Part shown: positions 26,255 through 35,309 of the stretch, piece after piece
How positions within the stretch are numbered: the stretch's first letter is position 1
Layout: every line of letters starts with the position of its first letter
DNA from: Saccharofermentans sp.
GTDB taxonomy: Bacteria; Bacillota; Clostridia; Saccharofermentanales; Saccharofermentanaceae
Length of the DNA stretch: 64,000 nt
Assembly (NCBI GenBank): GCA_024403695.1
Contig: JAKSRI010000013.1
Location: 1-64,000, forward strand
Direction: 5' to 3'
Translations under genes and position numbers: made by a program
Notes under the pieces: model-generated
Database searches by the model: none
What the model saw: the letters and a program-made list of their open reading frames with translations, nothing else
What the model was told of the DNA's origin: nothing

Positions 26255-28345
26255 TTAATCATTAGGCATACGGATATTTCCATAGTTAACCATGAATTCG
26301 TTATTATATAACCAGCCTGTAAAATTGAGATATCCAGTAAAGTCCTCACCGAACTCATCTCCTTCGGCGTAATAATAAGAACAATCAAGGAAGTGAGAAC
26401 TATCAGCACAGAAATCCTCATACTCCTTCTGGGCATCGTATACGTAAGTATTACTTGTTTCATCCCAGTAATATCTCATTATCCAGTTGCTATATCCATT
26501 ATAAAATTCATGATTGAACTCATCATTAAGTGGCACAAGTTGAGATTTATCACCGCCCTGATGTACTACTAACAAACAATCAATATATACCAATGATTTA
26601 TTACCATCATCTGCAAAATCATATATTTCTGCATCTTTATTATCAGTAACAAGTTTGCAGTCAATTACATCACTAATACATGAACAGTCGTCAATAAATG
26701 CAAAAACAAAACCCATACTATCCGCTTCGATTTTTGGATTTTCCAATGTAAGCCCGCTTACAGTTGTCAGATGACATGAACTAAGTAATCCACTTCCTCG
26801 AAAACCTGAAATAGTCAGATTTTTGATGGCATAACCATTACCAAATATCGCACCCTGGAAGTAATGACTGGTTAAATGTCCATCAATTTCTCGCTCATTT
26901 TCACGATGTCCCATAGGTACCCAGGCATACCCATCAAGATCAATATCATTAAGAAGATGAATATAGAACATTGTCTTAATGTTATCGTCCAATACATCAA
27001 GTGAATTAACGTAATAAGTAGCAGTGGCAAGCTGCTCAGGTGTAGACACCCAGAAAATAGCAGTTCCATCCTCATCGATTATGGAATCTTCAAGATAATC
27101 CATATCTACAAGCCTAATAATATCTCCAGTATCACAGGTAACGGCCCAGAGTGAATCTTCAGGATCTGTGTTAAGAATATTCTTCACATCATTTATCTCA
27201 TAATAAGTAGCTGGTCTGGTGTCATAGCCAACACAAAAACCGATGCCTGAACCACCTTCGACTACTATAGTAAGCACGTCATTTTCTACCTTCTTGGAGA
27301 CAGTCGCAATACTATGATGTCCATCGCTACCATATGAAAATGTATCGAATAATGTTACACGATCAGGCTCTTCGACTTTATCGGTTGGAACCGTAACTGT
27401 AATTGTATAATCAACGTCATCGTCAAATGTGTACACGTTAACCTCAGGACCAACGCTTTCCGCAAACTCATCATAATCAAGATTGTCGCGTTCTTTCAGA
27501 GAGTAATATCTGACATCAAAAATATCTGGAATCCATTCACCCTTATCAATCTCATAATCAATTGTAATTACAACATCGTTATCCTCAAAAGATAATCCCT
27601 GAAGATTATAGATATCCTGAAACTTGTTATTAACAACCTCATCTCTATAAAGCATCATCTGCCCAAGCACAGAATCAGCACGAATAAAATCCACTACATC
27701 GCCATAGAAATGATCACACAACTCATCGGTGGTAACTGCTCCCATTCCATCTTCAAGAGATACTTCAAATTCGCGATCAGAAGGACCATATGCCTTAAGA
27801 TCATCCTCATCATTCAGCAAAACTACGGCCATAGAGTCATTATTTCTATCCCACTTAATATAATTAATACCTGTATCAGGTCTCTTTGCATCCTTATATT
27901 TTTTACCCTCGGAACTGGTACTCTTATAAAGTGTTACATCGCCAAACTTCAAAGTTTCCCCATCAAGAGTCATCGGAAAATAAAAAGTATGATAAAGAGG
28001 CAGTGAATAAACTATCGAATTTCTTGGATTTACTTCATATGTATAGAAAAGCGATTTCTCATTAATAGGATTCCATGTAAGAATCAATCCATCATCGGTA
28101 ACTTCATCAATAGTAAATTCCCATCCGCATGAATCAGTAAGTGTATTTTCTTTCAGGTCGATTGTCATGAACACGCCTGACTTATCAACCCATATGCCAT
28201 CAAATGTTCCCTCGTACTCAGGATTGCCAACATACTCAGTCTCATCTGATTTCTTGTCTTCATTCTTTTGAGAACATGACACCGTCATCAAAGATGAACC
28301 AACTATCAAAAGAACACATAATGCTAATGTGATTTTACGCTTCAT
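26255..28345 (-). CDS. large lipoprotein with a beta-helix-like C-terminal part
   Basis: 696 residues. Lipoprotein signal with lipobox TVSC (Cys24), then an acidic extracellular protein. Residues about 440-560 (WVSTPEQLATATYYVNS, DIDLDGYAWVPMGH, NGYAIKNLTISG, SGLTLENPKI) look like the short repeats of surface beta-helix proteins (GLUG/listeria-type). The other parts are not recognised. Likely surface exposed. GGAG is 12 bases from the ATG. No terminator with a T-run separates it from the permease downstream, although a weak dyad lies at about 26219-26244. Confidence 0.65.
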   Translation of the reverse strand: MKRKITLALCVLLIVGSSLMTVSCSQKNEDKKSDETEYVGNPEYEGTFDGIWVDKSGVFMTIDLKENTLTDSCGWEFTIDEVTDDGLILTWNPINEKSLFYTYEVNPRNSIVYSLPLYHTFYFPMTLDGETLKFGDVTLYKSTSSEGKKYKDAKRPDTGINYIKWDRNNDSMAVVLLNDEDDLKAYGPSDREFEVSLEDGMGAVTTDELCDHFYGDVVDFIRADSVLGQMMLYRDEVVNNKFQDIYNLQGLSFEDNDVVITIDYEIDKGEWIPDIFDVRYYSLKERDNLDYDEFAESVGPEVNVYTFDDDVDYTITVTVPTDKVEEPDRVTLFDTFSYGSDGHHSIATVSKKVENDVLTIVVEGGSGIGFCVGYDTRPATYYEINDVKNILNTDPEDSLWAVTCDTGDIIRLVDMDYLEDSIIDEDGTAIFWVSTPEQLATATYYVNSLDVLDDNIKTMFYIHLLNDIDLDGYAWVPMGHRENEREIDGHLTSHYFQGAIFGNGYAIKNLTISGFRGSGLLSSCHLTTVSGLTLENPKIEADSMGFVFAFIDDCSCISDVIDCKLVTDNKDAEIYDFADDGNKSLVYIDCLLVVHQGGDKSQLVPLNDEFNHEFYNGYSNWIMRYYWDETSNTYVYDAQKEYEDFCADSSHFLDCSYYYAEGDEFGEDFTGYLNFTGWLYNNEFMVNYGNIRMPND

Positions 28346-28400
28346 AATATGACCACTCCATATATCAATTTACTTTGATTATACTATCTTCACAGCCAAT

Positions 28401-28430
28401 AAAAAACCGACATTCAATACGAATGCCGGT
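28401..28430 (-). terminator. terminator of the buk-pta operon
   Basis: On the minus strand 28430-28421 pairs with 28415-28406 (10 bp, one G-U, five-base loop), followed by a T-run (A-run 28401-28406 on the plus strand). It lies 26 bases past the pta stop codon. Confidence 0.85.
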
Positions 28431-28455
28431 CTTAGATTCTATACTATAAGTATAA

Positions 28456-29454
28456 TTAGCCCTGAGCCTGAACAGCTGTCATAGCAACTGTATTAACGAT
28501 ATCGTCTACAGAGCATCCACGGGAAAGATCATTACATGGAGCATTGAGACCCTGAAGAACTGCGAAACACTCAGCACCACCGATTCTCTCTGTAATCTTA
28601 TATCCGATGTTACCAGCCTGAAGATCTGGGAATACGAGAATGTTTGCACGACCTGCAACTGGAGAACCCTTTGCCTTGCTTGCACCAATCTTTGGCACGA
28701 GAGCTGCATCGAACTGCATTTCGCCATCGAGGAGGAGATCAGGTGCGATCTCGTGTGCCTTCTCTACTGCCTGCTGAACCTTGCTTACGAGGTCATGCTT
28801 TGCTGAACCCTTAGTGGAGAATGAGAGCATAGCTACACGTGGCTCTTCGAATCCGCACAATGCTTTCGCAGTCTGTGCAGAGGCAACTGCAATATATGCG
28901 AGCTCCTCTGCTGTAGGACATGGATTAACTACGCAGTCAGCATAAACGAGGAGACCATCCTCACCGAGCTCCTTGTTAGGACAATCCATAAGGAATGAAG
29001 AAGAAACGAGCTTCATCTCTGGCTTTGTCTTAATGATCTGAAGTGCTGGACGAAGCATATCACCTGTTGTGTGAACAGCACCGGAAACAAGTCCGTCAGC
29101 GTCGCCAAGCTTAATCATCATAATTCCATAGTACATTACATCGTGAGCAAGCTTATCAGCATCTTCCTCTGTAAGACCCTTTGCCTTACGGAGCTCATAA
29201 AGTGCCTTTGCATAACCTGTTGTTCTTTCTGATGTATCTGGATCCTCAATTGTGATACCAGCGATGTCTACACCGAGCTCAGCAGCTACCGCATTAATCT
29301 TCTCTGGATTACCGATAAGAATTGGATTAGCGATACCTTCCTTCTTAATGATGGAAGCTGCCTCTACTGTACGAACCTCATCACCCTCTGGGAGTACGAT
29401 ATTCTTAACATCAGAGCATGCCTTGCTTCTAATCTTCTCAATTAACTGACTCAT
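28456..29454 (-). CDS. pta: phosphate acetyltransferase
   Basis: 332 residues, the short single-domain Pta. LPEGDEVRTVEAA near the start, LVSGAVHTTGDMLRPALQII, and MLSFSTKGSAKHD are typical of acetyl-CoA/phosphate transferases. It interconverts acyl-CoA and acyl phosphate. The start at 29454 has GGAGGG 6-7 bases upstream. Its partner gene here is butyrate kinase, not acetate kinase, so the acyl group used in the cell may be acetyl, butyryl or both; the sequence is closer to Pta than to the shorter Ptb. Confidence 0.93.
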   Translation of the reverse strand: MSQLIEKIRSKACSDVKNIVLPEGDEVRTVEAASIIKKEGIANPILIGNPEKINAVAAELGVDIAGITIEDPDTSERTTGYAKALYELRKAKGLTEEDADKLAHDVMYYGIMMIKLGDADGLVSGAVHTTGDMLRPALQIIKTKPEMKLVSSSFLMDCPNKELGEDGLLVYADCVVNPCPTAEELAYIAVASAQTAKALCGFEEPRVAMLSFSTKGSAKHDLVSKVQQAVEKAHEIAPDLLLDGEMQFDAALVPKIGASKAKGSPVAGRANILVFPDLQAGNIGYKITERIGGAECFAVLQGLNAPCNDLSRGCSVDDIVNTVAMTAVQAQG

Positions 29455-29470
29455 ATATTTACCCTCCAAA

Positions 29471-30589
29471 TTAGAATTCTATGCCTTCAAAGCCATCCCA
29501 CACATTCTTACCAGAATATGTATGAGGAACAACCTCACCACGAAGTGCAGCGAGTGTAGGATAAGCAAGAGCTTCCTGCTCCATCTCTCCTGGATATACA
29601 GAAACTGGTGCGATAAATCCACATCTCTTCTGAACACCCTCGATAACATCCTTAAATCTCATGAAACCACCAGTAAGAAGAATGCCGTCAACGTTACCGC
29701 AAAGAACTGCACTCATCTCACCAATCATCTTACAAACCTGATAGATCATTGTGTTCCAAACAAGAGATGCCTTCTTATCACCCTCATCAACAAGAGCATG
29801 GATTGTGTCTGCGTTTGCTGTTCCGAAAAGGTCTACGAAACCACCAGCACGAGAGCACTTAAGACGAAGCTCATCAAGGGAGTGATTCTCAAGGTAATCA
29901 AGAACGAGAATTACTGGGATGGAACCAATACGTGTTGGAGTGAAAGCACCTTCACCATCAGCACCCATGTTACCGTCAACCATCTTACCGTGCTCGTGAG
30001 CACTTACTGTGATACCGCCATCGATGTGAGCAACGATAAAGTTGCAGTCCTCATACTTCTTGTTAAGAACTTTAGTAGCGTGATAATCAGCAACTGCCTT
30101 CTGGTTAAGAACGTGAGAGTGAGATACACGGTAGATACCCTTAACACCTGTAAGACGAGCATAATCACAGTACTCATCAACGTTTGTAGGGTTAAGTGTG
30201 TATGCTGGTTTATTAAACTCCTGAGCAAACTTCCATGCGAGCATTACACCGAGCTTTGCTGGGTGCTCAGAACCACCAACTCCAGCAACTGTATCATCGA
30301 ACAACTTCTGATCAATCTTAGTAATACCACCTGGCTGTGTACAAGCACTACCACCACGACCTGCATATGCATCGATAGAAGCAGCGTCAACGCCCTCATC
30401 CTTAAGCATATCCAAAATTACCTGATATCTGAATGGAAGCTGATCATTAACATGAGCAAACTTCAAAAGAACATCTGAGTCATGAAAAAGGCTCTTCTCA
30501 AAAAGGGATGTCTCATTCTCGAAGAGACTAACCTTTGTTGAAGTAGAGCCTGGATTTATTACAAGAATCTTGAATTTCTTATCTGACAT
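29471..30589 (-). CDS. buk: butyrate kinase
   Basis: 372 residues of the ASKHA acetate/butyrate kinase fold. LVINPGSTSTKVSLFE (phosphate loop), RGGSACTQPGGI, HIDGGITVSAHEHG and LTGGFMRF fit Buk rather than AckA. It makes ATP from butyryl phosphate in the fermentative butyrate route. The start at 30589 is preceded by AGAGGTG. It lies 16 bases upstream of pta with a shared terminator, so the two enzymes are co-expressed. A possible promoter is TTGTGA-N17-TACAAA at 30637-30609, but this would put the start point very close to the ribosome site. Confidence 0.93.
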   Translation of the reverse strand: MSDKKFKILVINPGSTSTKVSLFENETSLFEKSLFHDSDVLLKFAHVNDQLPFRYQVILDMLKDEGVDAASIDAYAGRGGSACTQPGGITKIDQKLFDDTVAGVGGSEHPAKLGVMLAWKFAQEFNKPAYTLNPTNVDEYCDYARLTGVKGIYRVSHSHVLNQKAVADYHATKVLNKKYEDCNFIVAHIDGGITVSAHEHGKMVDGNMGADGEGAFTPTRIGSIPVILVLDYLENHSLDELRLKCSRAGGFVDLFGTANADTIHALVDEGDKKASLVWNTMIYQVCKMIGEMSAVLCGNVDGILLTGGFMRFKDVIEGVQKRCGFIAPVSVYPGEMEQEALAYPTLAALRGEVVPHTYSGKNVWDGFEGIEF

Positions 30590-30663
30590 AACAAACACCT
30601 CTTATACTTTTGTATTCCGCGTTTTGTTATATCACAAATTAAATGTTTTTTTAACCCTTAATA

Positions 30664-32442
30664 TCAATCCTCGAGGGACCAAAATGCATATTTCCCTGAA
30701 ATATAATCTGGTTCGCCCAATTCATTAACTATTCTCATATAGGCAACCGGATTCATTGTCTGAATAGCACCAAAATCCATAATGATTCCGTCGTAGCCAT
30801 TCTCACGCGCAAATGCGATATTCTCATCTGCCCCTTCTCGGCTAACATTCCACAATTCATCAGAGAACTCACGTCCTCTAGGAGCACCAAAAGATACTCC
30901 AAGTTTCTCTGAATGAACGCACAAGAGCATAGGCTCATAACCAATAAGGAATCCTGCAGTTGGCTTGCCGTTCTCAGGGAAATCCATATATGGAAGGAAA
31001 AGACAATCAACCATATCGTCATCTGGATCTAAGGAAATAGCATAATTAACCACATCATTAACGAAGGCATCGTCTTCGTCGTACATAATCTTATATCCCT
31101 CTTCGAGGTTCAAGATAATGAAGCTCTGCTCGTACACACCACCGACCATCATACCGAGAAGAAGAGCCACTGAGATAATGTTAAGGACAATAGTCTTCTT
31201 CATCTTCGCCTTAATGATGTTGTACAAAGCGGTAAGTCCCCACGCCAGCGCTATAGCACAAATGAATGCGATATATACACTAATTCGGTTATAGCATCTT
31301 ACAAATGGGAAAACGATTGCTAAGAAAGTACCGATTCCACCACGTGTAGCAATAAGAATTGATGCAACAATAAGAAGAGATACTGGTCTTAAAATATCCT
31401 TCTTATCAGACTTGGCAATTCGGAAAATATATATAAGTGCAATCGCGAGACCAACTGTAAGAAGAAGTCCCAGCGAAGCTGTCATACTCTCACTGTAACC
31501 AAATACTGAATCATAGTTGTTTCTAAGTGTATGGAATTTCCCGATTCTGCTATGAACATTAGGAAGAATAAGTTCTGTCAGCTTAAGTCCATAAACTTCG
31601 CCGCCCCACAAGAAACCAGTTCTCATCTTAAACATATATGGGAGGCCATTCTTCATCCAATAAATAGCAGCTGGCAATACGCCAACAAAGAATCCTGCAA
31701 AGGTAACACCTATAGCCTTAATAGAAGGAAAGGCGCTCTTAAACTTAAGGTCCTCCATGCCTCTTAACATGGCAACCATCAAGAAATAAAGGCAGCTGAA
31801 CACTGCATAGTAAACACCAGTTGTACCAATAACAAATAGGATAATGGCATTGATTATTGACTGCTTACGAGTTTCTTTTTTGAAATCAAACACAAACTCT
31901 TCTCTATACAATTCGATAGCAATTGCAATAGCAAGAGGTGCAGCAAAATAATATGCCAAGTAAGTATGAGAACTATATCTCATAAAGAAATATGGAAGGC
32001 TACTATAGATAACAGCAATCATAACTGATACAGGAGCAGCGAACTTAAGTCTGCGCAATGAATAAAGGGCAGCCATTCCGTTAAACCATGCACCTGCAAT
32101 CAGGAAGATATTAAAGCCAACAATAAAGTTAGGTGAGAAAAGTGCTATCAAAAACTGAATAACAAAAAGGCCAATATCAAAAACATAAAAGTCATAAGTA
32201 TTGGATCCCATTGGTGTACCCAGCTGATTAAATCCAAACAAACTATAATCAGTCTTCATCTCGAAGCTTCTATAGAAAGTAACAGCTGCATCACCGCCAT
32301 CATAGAAAAAAGGAATATTAAAGTTATGACTACTCAATCCCAGAATAATGTTCATAACAACTGTGATTGCAATAAAACAAACAATATATGGACTAGCTTT
32401 AACTAATACATCCAATGTTGTTTTCTTAAGATTTCTAGACAT
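30664..32442 (-). CDS. polytopic membrane protein, GT-C/YfhO-like
   Basis: 592 residues with about 11-13 membrane helices and a C-terminal soluble domain of about 130 residues. An acidic motif (FFYDGGDAAVTFYRS near residues 45-59) lies in the first long outer loop, where GT-C glycosyltransferases keep catalytic Asp/Glu. The arrangement is like YfhO-type and other lipid-linked-sugar transferases, but the family cannot be fixed by eye. AGGGGA gives a good start. It lies 22 bases after the ACT-domain gene on the same strand. Confidence 0.55.
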   Translation of the reverse strand: MSRNLKKTTLDVLVKASPYIVCFIAITVVMNIILGLSSHNFNIPFFYDGGDAAVTFYRSFEMKTDYSLFGFNQLGTPMGSNTYDFYVFDIGLFVIQFLIALFSPNFIVGFNIFLIAGAWFNGMAALYSLRRLKFAAPVSVMIAVIYSSLPYFFMRYSSHTYLAYYFAAPLAIAIAIELYREEFVFDFKKETRKQSIINAIILFVIGTTGVYYAVFSCLYFLMVAMLRGMEDLKFKSAFPSIKAIGVTFAGFFVGVLPAAIYWMKNGLPYMFKMRTGFLWGGEVYGLKLTELILPNVHSRIGKFHTLRNNYDSVFGYSESMTASLGLLLTVGLAIALIYIFRIAKSDKKDILRPVSLLIVASILIATRGGIGTFLAIVFPFVRCYNRISVYIAFICAIALAWGLTALYNIIKAKMKKTIVLNIISVALLLGMMVGGVYEQSFIILNLEEGYKIMYDEDDAFVNDVVNYAISLDPDDDMVDCLFLPYMDFPENGKPTAGFLIGYEPMLLCVHSEKLGVSFGAPRGREFSDELWNVSREGADENIAFARENGYDGIIMDFGAIQTMNPVAYMRIVNELGEPDYISGKYAFWSLED

Positions 32443-32464
32443 TACTTATTCCCCTTGCCTCTGA

Positions 32465-32869
32465 TTACAGAAGTGTATATCCCTTTCCCTTAAGGAAGCT
32501 CTCGAGCTCATCTCCATCTGTGGACTTCAAGATAGCAACTGGTGCCAGTGTCTCACGGTTGAAAGAAATATAGAGATAATCAAGATTCAAATAAGCATCT
32601 GTAATGCAACCAAGAAGAGCATCAAGACTACCAAAAGTATCCTGCATCTCAACTGCTGCAACAGAATCTATTCTGCAAAGGTAACCATTCTTCTTCATAG
32701 CATCAAATGCCTTTGTAGGATCATCAACTACCATTCTTACAATACCGAATTCAGCACTGTCATTAGTTACGAGAGTAGTGATATTAATCTCATTCTCTTT
32801 AAGAATGCTAGTAATAGCATTCATGGCACCTCTCTTATTCTCTGCGAAAATAGATAACTGCTTTAACAT
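32465..32869 (-). CDS. tandem ACT-domain protein
   Basis: 134 residues made of two ACT folds: 1-70 (QLSIFAENKRGAMNAITSIL) and about 72-134. The first has the Gly-containing ligand turn (KRG) of amino-acid-binding ACT domains. Such free-standing double ACT proteins are thought to sense amino acids; the ligand and partner are unknown. GGAGG precedes the ATG by 5-6 bases. Confidence 0.8.
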   Translation of the reverse strand: MLKQLSIFAENKRGAMNAITSILKENEINITTLVTNDSAEFGIVRMVVDDPTKAFDAMKKNGYLCRIDSVAAVEMQDTFGSLDALLGCITDAYLNLDYLYISFNRETLAPVAILKSTDGDELESFLKGKGYTLL

Positions 32870-32910
32870 ATAAGCCTCCGAATAAATCTTTCCTCAATAA
32901 TATCATATAA

Positions 32911-32940
32911 AGCCGCCTCAAACCTGAATTCGAGACGGCT
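32911..32940 (-). terminator. terminator-like hairpin after hpt
   Basis: 32911-32922 can pair with 32929-32940 (12 bp, with G-U pairs on the minus strand). The tail on the minus strand is TTTATATGAT, a weak T-run, so this is a plausible but not strong terminator for hpt. Confidence 0.55.
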
Positions 32941-32970
32941 CAATTAAAAATTCAAATAATCAAACAGCAA

Positions 32971-33519
32971 TTACTCGCCGTATTCAGCAATGTATGGGAG
33001 ATTACGATACTTCTCACCATAATCAAGACCATATCCAATTACAAAGTAATCATCAATGGAGAACAATGTCTCATCAGCCTTAAAATCAACAACTCTTCTA
33101 GAAGGCTTATCAAGCAAAGTAATAACCTTAAGTGAGAGTGGATTACGTCCCTTAAGAAGATTAACAATATCCTTAAGTGTTCTTCCTGTGTCGATGATGT
33201 CCTCTATAATGATTACATTATATCCGCTGATATCCTGGGACAAATCCATTGTAATCTTTACATTTCCAGAAGATTCAGTGCTCTGATAATAGCTCTTTGC
33301 AGCCATGAATCCGACCTCACAAGGAACTGTTACTGCCTTGCAGACGTCAGCCAAAAACACAAATGATCCCTTAAGGATGCACACCAACAAAATAGGTGTA
33401 CCATCGTATGACTCATCAATTTTCTTAGCAGTTGCCTTAACTGCAGCCTGAATCTCCTCCTCAGAAATCAGTACTCTCTTAATATGACCTTGGTATTCTG
33501 CAACAGAATTCTCAGACAT
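32971..33519 (-). CDS. hpt: hypoxanthine phosphoribosyltransferase
   Basis: 182 residues. VCILKGSFVFLADV and the PRPP-binding VIIIEDIIDTGRTL are diagnostic; the C-terminal IGYGLDYGEKYRNLPYI closes the active site. It salvages hypoxanthine and guanine to IMP and GMP. GGAGGG lies 7 bases before the ATG at 33519; reading further upstream would enter the terminator of the preceding gene, so this start is preferred. No tilS or ftsH is adjacent, unlike in many Firmicutes. Confidence 0.94.
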   Translation of the reverse strand: MSENSVAEYQGHIKRVLISEEEIQAAVKATAKKIDESYDGTPILLVCILKGSFVFLADVCKAVTVPCEVGFMAAKSYYQSTESSGNVKITMDLSQDISGYNVIIIEDIIDTGRTLKDIVNLLKGRNPLSLKVITLLDKPSRRVVDFKADETLFSIDDYFVIGYGLDYGEKYRNLPYIAEYGE

Positions 33520-33548
33520 AAATCTCCCTCCAGTTTTGCCGTAATTAC

Positions 33549-33575
33549 AAAAAGTGGACCCTAATGGATCCACTT
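33549..33575 (-). terminator. terminator after the Ala-rich coiled-coil gene
   Basis: On the minus strand 33575-33566 pairs with 33561-33552 (10 bp with a G-U, loop ATTA), followed by a run of T (A-run at 33549-33553 on the plus strand). It lies 19 bases past the stop codon. Confidence 0.75.
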
Positions 33576-33594
33576 GTAAGTGTTTAATTCAGAA

Positions 33595-34971
33595 TTACTC
33601 AGCCTTAGGCTCAGCATCTGCCTTAGGAGCCTCTTCAGCAGCCTTTGCATCAGCTTCTGCCTTTGCCTTTGCCTCAGCCTCCTCAACTTCCTTAGCATAC
33701 TTTGCACGAATCTCTGCCTTAGCGAGAGCATTCTTAGCCTCTTCCTCAGCAAGAGCAGCAGCAGCCTTAGCTTCTTCCTCTGCCTTACGAGCTGCCTCCA
33801 TAGCCTCCTGAGCACGCTTCATAGCCTCTTCAGCCTTAAGTTTTGCAGCCTCAGCAGCAGCCTTAGCCTCTGCCTCTGCCTTCTCAGCATTAAGTCTAGC
33901 CTCTTCCTCATCGAGGTTCTTCTGTGCGATATCGAATGCTTCCTGAGCCTTAGCAGCCTCAGTCTTAGCTTCCTCAGCCTTATCAGCTGTAGACTTTGCC
34001 ATCTCCTCAGCACGAACACATGCTTCCTTAGCAGCTACCTCAGAATCCTCAGCGGCCTTAAGTGCAGCCTCCTGAGCTCTCTTAGCTGTATTCTTTGCAT
34101 CCTGCTCTGCCATCTTCTGAGCAGCAATCTTAGCAGCCTCATTAGCTCTGCCTGCTGCAGCAGATGCAGCAAGTGCTGCCTCGTTAGCGATAGCCTGCAA
34201 TGTCTCTGCTTCCTTCAAAGCAGCCTCATACTCTGTCTTAGCGGTCTCAGCAGCCTCAGCGGACAACTTCTCAGACTCGATAGCAGCGAGCTTTGTCTCC
34301 TCAGACTTCTTAACTGCCTCGCGAGCATCAACAGCCTTCTGTGCAGCTGTCTCAGCTTCCTTAGTAGCCTTCTCTTCCTTGGACTTAGCCATGTCCAACT
34401 CCTTCTTTGCAGACTGAAGAGCGAGCTGCGCAGCTGTCTTTGGCTTGAAGTTATTAGCAGGAGCAGATGCTTCCTTATCCTTCTCAACAGCCATAGCCTG
34501 AGCACGATTAATGGATGCTGATGGTGGTCTCTTAATTGGTGGACGAAGTCCTACTGGAACCTTATTCTCTTCCTTCTTCTCCTCTGTTACTGCAGCAGCA
34601 TTAGATGGAGTTGCAGGAGTCTTTGCTGGTGTAGCGGATGCAGCAGCCATAGCCTGTGCACGATTAATAGACGCTGATGGTGGTCTCTTGATTGGTGGCT
34701 TAAGTCCAACTGGTGGAGCCTTTGTCTCATCCTTCTTAGGCTCTGTAGCTGCGCTGGAATTACCTGATTCCATTGCCTTACGAGCCTCCTGCTGTGCCTT
34801 TGCTGCTTCTGCTCTCTCTCTTGCATAATTAGCAAATGGGTTGCTTGTTGTTGCCTGTGAAATATTCTTTGGAGCTTCACTTTCCTTCTGTGCTGGAACG
34901 TTTCCTGCTCCTGTGGCAAATGCCATATTATTGGACTTGCCTCTCATGATGTTCTCTAATAAACTTGCCAT
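33595..34971 (-). CDS. Ala/Glu/Lys-rich coiled-coil protein with an internal duplication
   Basis: 458 residues, no signal peptide or membrane helix. Residues 1-60 are polar; 87-109 and 139-161 are two copies of a Pro-rich block (PVGLxPPIKRPPSASINRAQ and three more residues) separated by Ala/Thr/Pro-rich spacers; about 180-445 is an almost unbroken charged helix rich in Ala, Glu and Lys, probably a long single helix or coiled coil. No family is recognised. It could be a cytoskeletal, scaffold or envelope-linker protein. The ATG at 34971 has AGAGGGA upstream and a good promoter (35049-35021). Long antisense frames here come from the Ala-codon bias. Confidence 0.7.
   Translation of the reverse strand: MASLLENIMRGKSNNMAFATGAGNVPAQKESEAPKNISQATTSNPFANYARERAEAAKAQQEARKAMESGNSSAATEPKKDETKAPPVGLKPPIKRPPSASINRAQAMAAASATPAKTPATPSNAAAVTEEKKEENKVPVGLRPPIKRPPSASINRAQAMAVEKDKEASAPANNFKPKTAAQLALQSAKKELDMAKSKEEKATKEAETAAQKAVDAREAVKKSEETKLAAIESEKLSAEAAETAKTEYEAALKEAETLQAIANEAALAASAAAGRANEAAKIAAQKMAEQDAKNTAKRAQEAALKAAEDSEVAAKEACVRAEEMAKSTADKAEEAKTEAAKAQEAFDIAQKNLDEEEARLNAEKAEAEAKAAAEAAKLKAEEAMKRAQEAMEAARKAEEEAKAAAALAEEEAKNALAKAEIRAKYAKEVEEAEAKAKAEADAKAAEEAPKADAEPKAE
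34489..34713 (-). repeat. direct repeat inside the coiled-coil gene
   Basis: Two copies of a 69-bp segment, 34645-34713 and 34489-34557, spaced exactly 156 bp apart. They encode the 23-residue Pro-rich block; the copies differ by one residue (Lys/Arg) and a few silent changes, so the block is under protein-level constraint rather than a fresh duplication. Confidence 0.85.
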
Positions 34972-35020
34972 TCTCAAATCCCTCTACGTATCTGAAATGT
35001 AAATAAAAATAGATAAAATT

Positions 35021-35049
35021 ATTATAGTAATATTACGAAACTATTACAA
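35021..35049 (-). promoter_or_regulatory. promoter of the coiled-coil gene
   Basis: On the minus strand TTGTAA (35049-35044), a 17-nt spacer and a perfect TATAAT (35026-35021), about 50 bases before the ATG at 34971. The rest of the 332-base divergent gap (35050-35240) is AT-rich, with no ORF that I would support. Confidence 0.65.
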
Positions 35050-35247
35050 GACAATCAAAATCATTAACATGACTAACATTTGCCCCTGAATATTGTTAGG
35101 ATGACGAATTTTTAATATAAAGCCAAGAATTTTATAACGACCATTTCCGAGCCATTTTCTAGGGATTATATGCAAAATAATGCCCAAAACGCTTATTTTG
35201 CGCATATTCTTATGAATCCTAACCAAAGCCCATCTTATATTTATAAA

Positions 35248-35309
35248 AAGAGCACCATGATAAAATATCCACGGGAATAAGAATAAGGGATTAAGAAAGG
35301 AGTGCTCTT
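35248..35309 (+). promoter_or_regulatory. inverted repeat and extended -10 at the ParB-BMP gene
   Basis: AAGAGCAC at 35248-35255 is repeated inverted as GTGCTCTT at 35302-35309, the latter filling the gap between AAGGAG (35297-35302) and the ATG at 35310. TGATAAAAT at 35258-35266 looks like an extended -10 box with a poor -35. If transcription starts further upstream the arms could fold and hide the ribosome site; if it starts from this -10, only the right arm is in the RNA and the dyad would be a DNA operator. Confidence 0.4.

Noticed and set aside
29522..30478. 318-codon plus-strand reading frame opposite buk
   Set aside because: A shadow of the butyrate kinase gene; composition is dominated by Thr, Asn and Cys and no start signal is present.
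33520..33573. Upstream extension of hpt by 18 codons
   Set aside because: It would run through the terminator hairpin of the preceding gene, while GGAGGG stands directly before the ATG at 33519.
33580..34521. Long plus-strand reading frame of 313 codons opposite the coiled-coil gene
   Set aside because: It is made of Leu/Ser/Cys runs that mirror Ala/Glu/Lys codons of the minus-strand gene, and the minus-strand gene has promoter, ribosome site and terminator.
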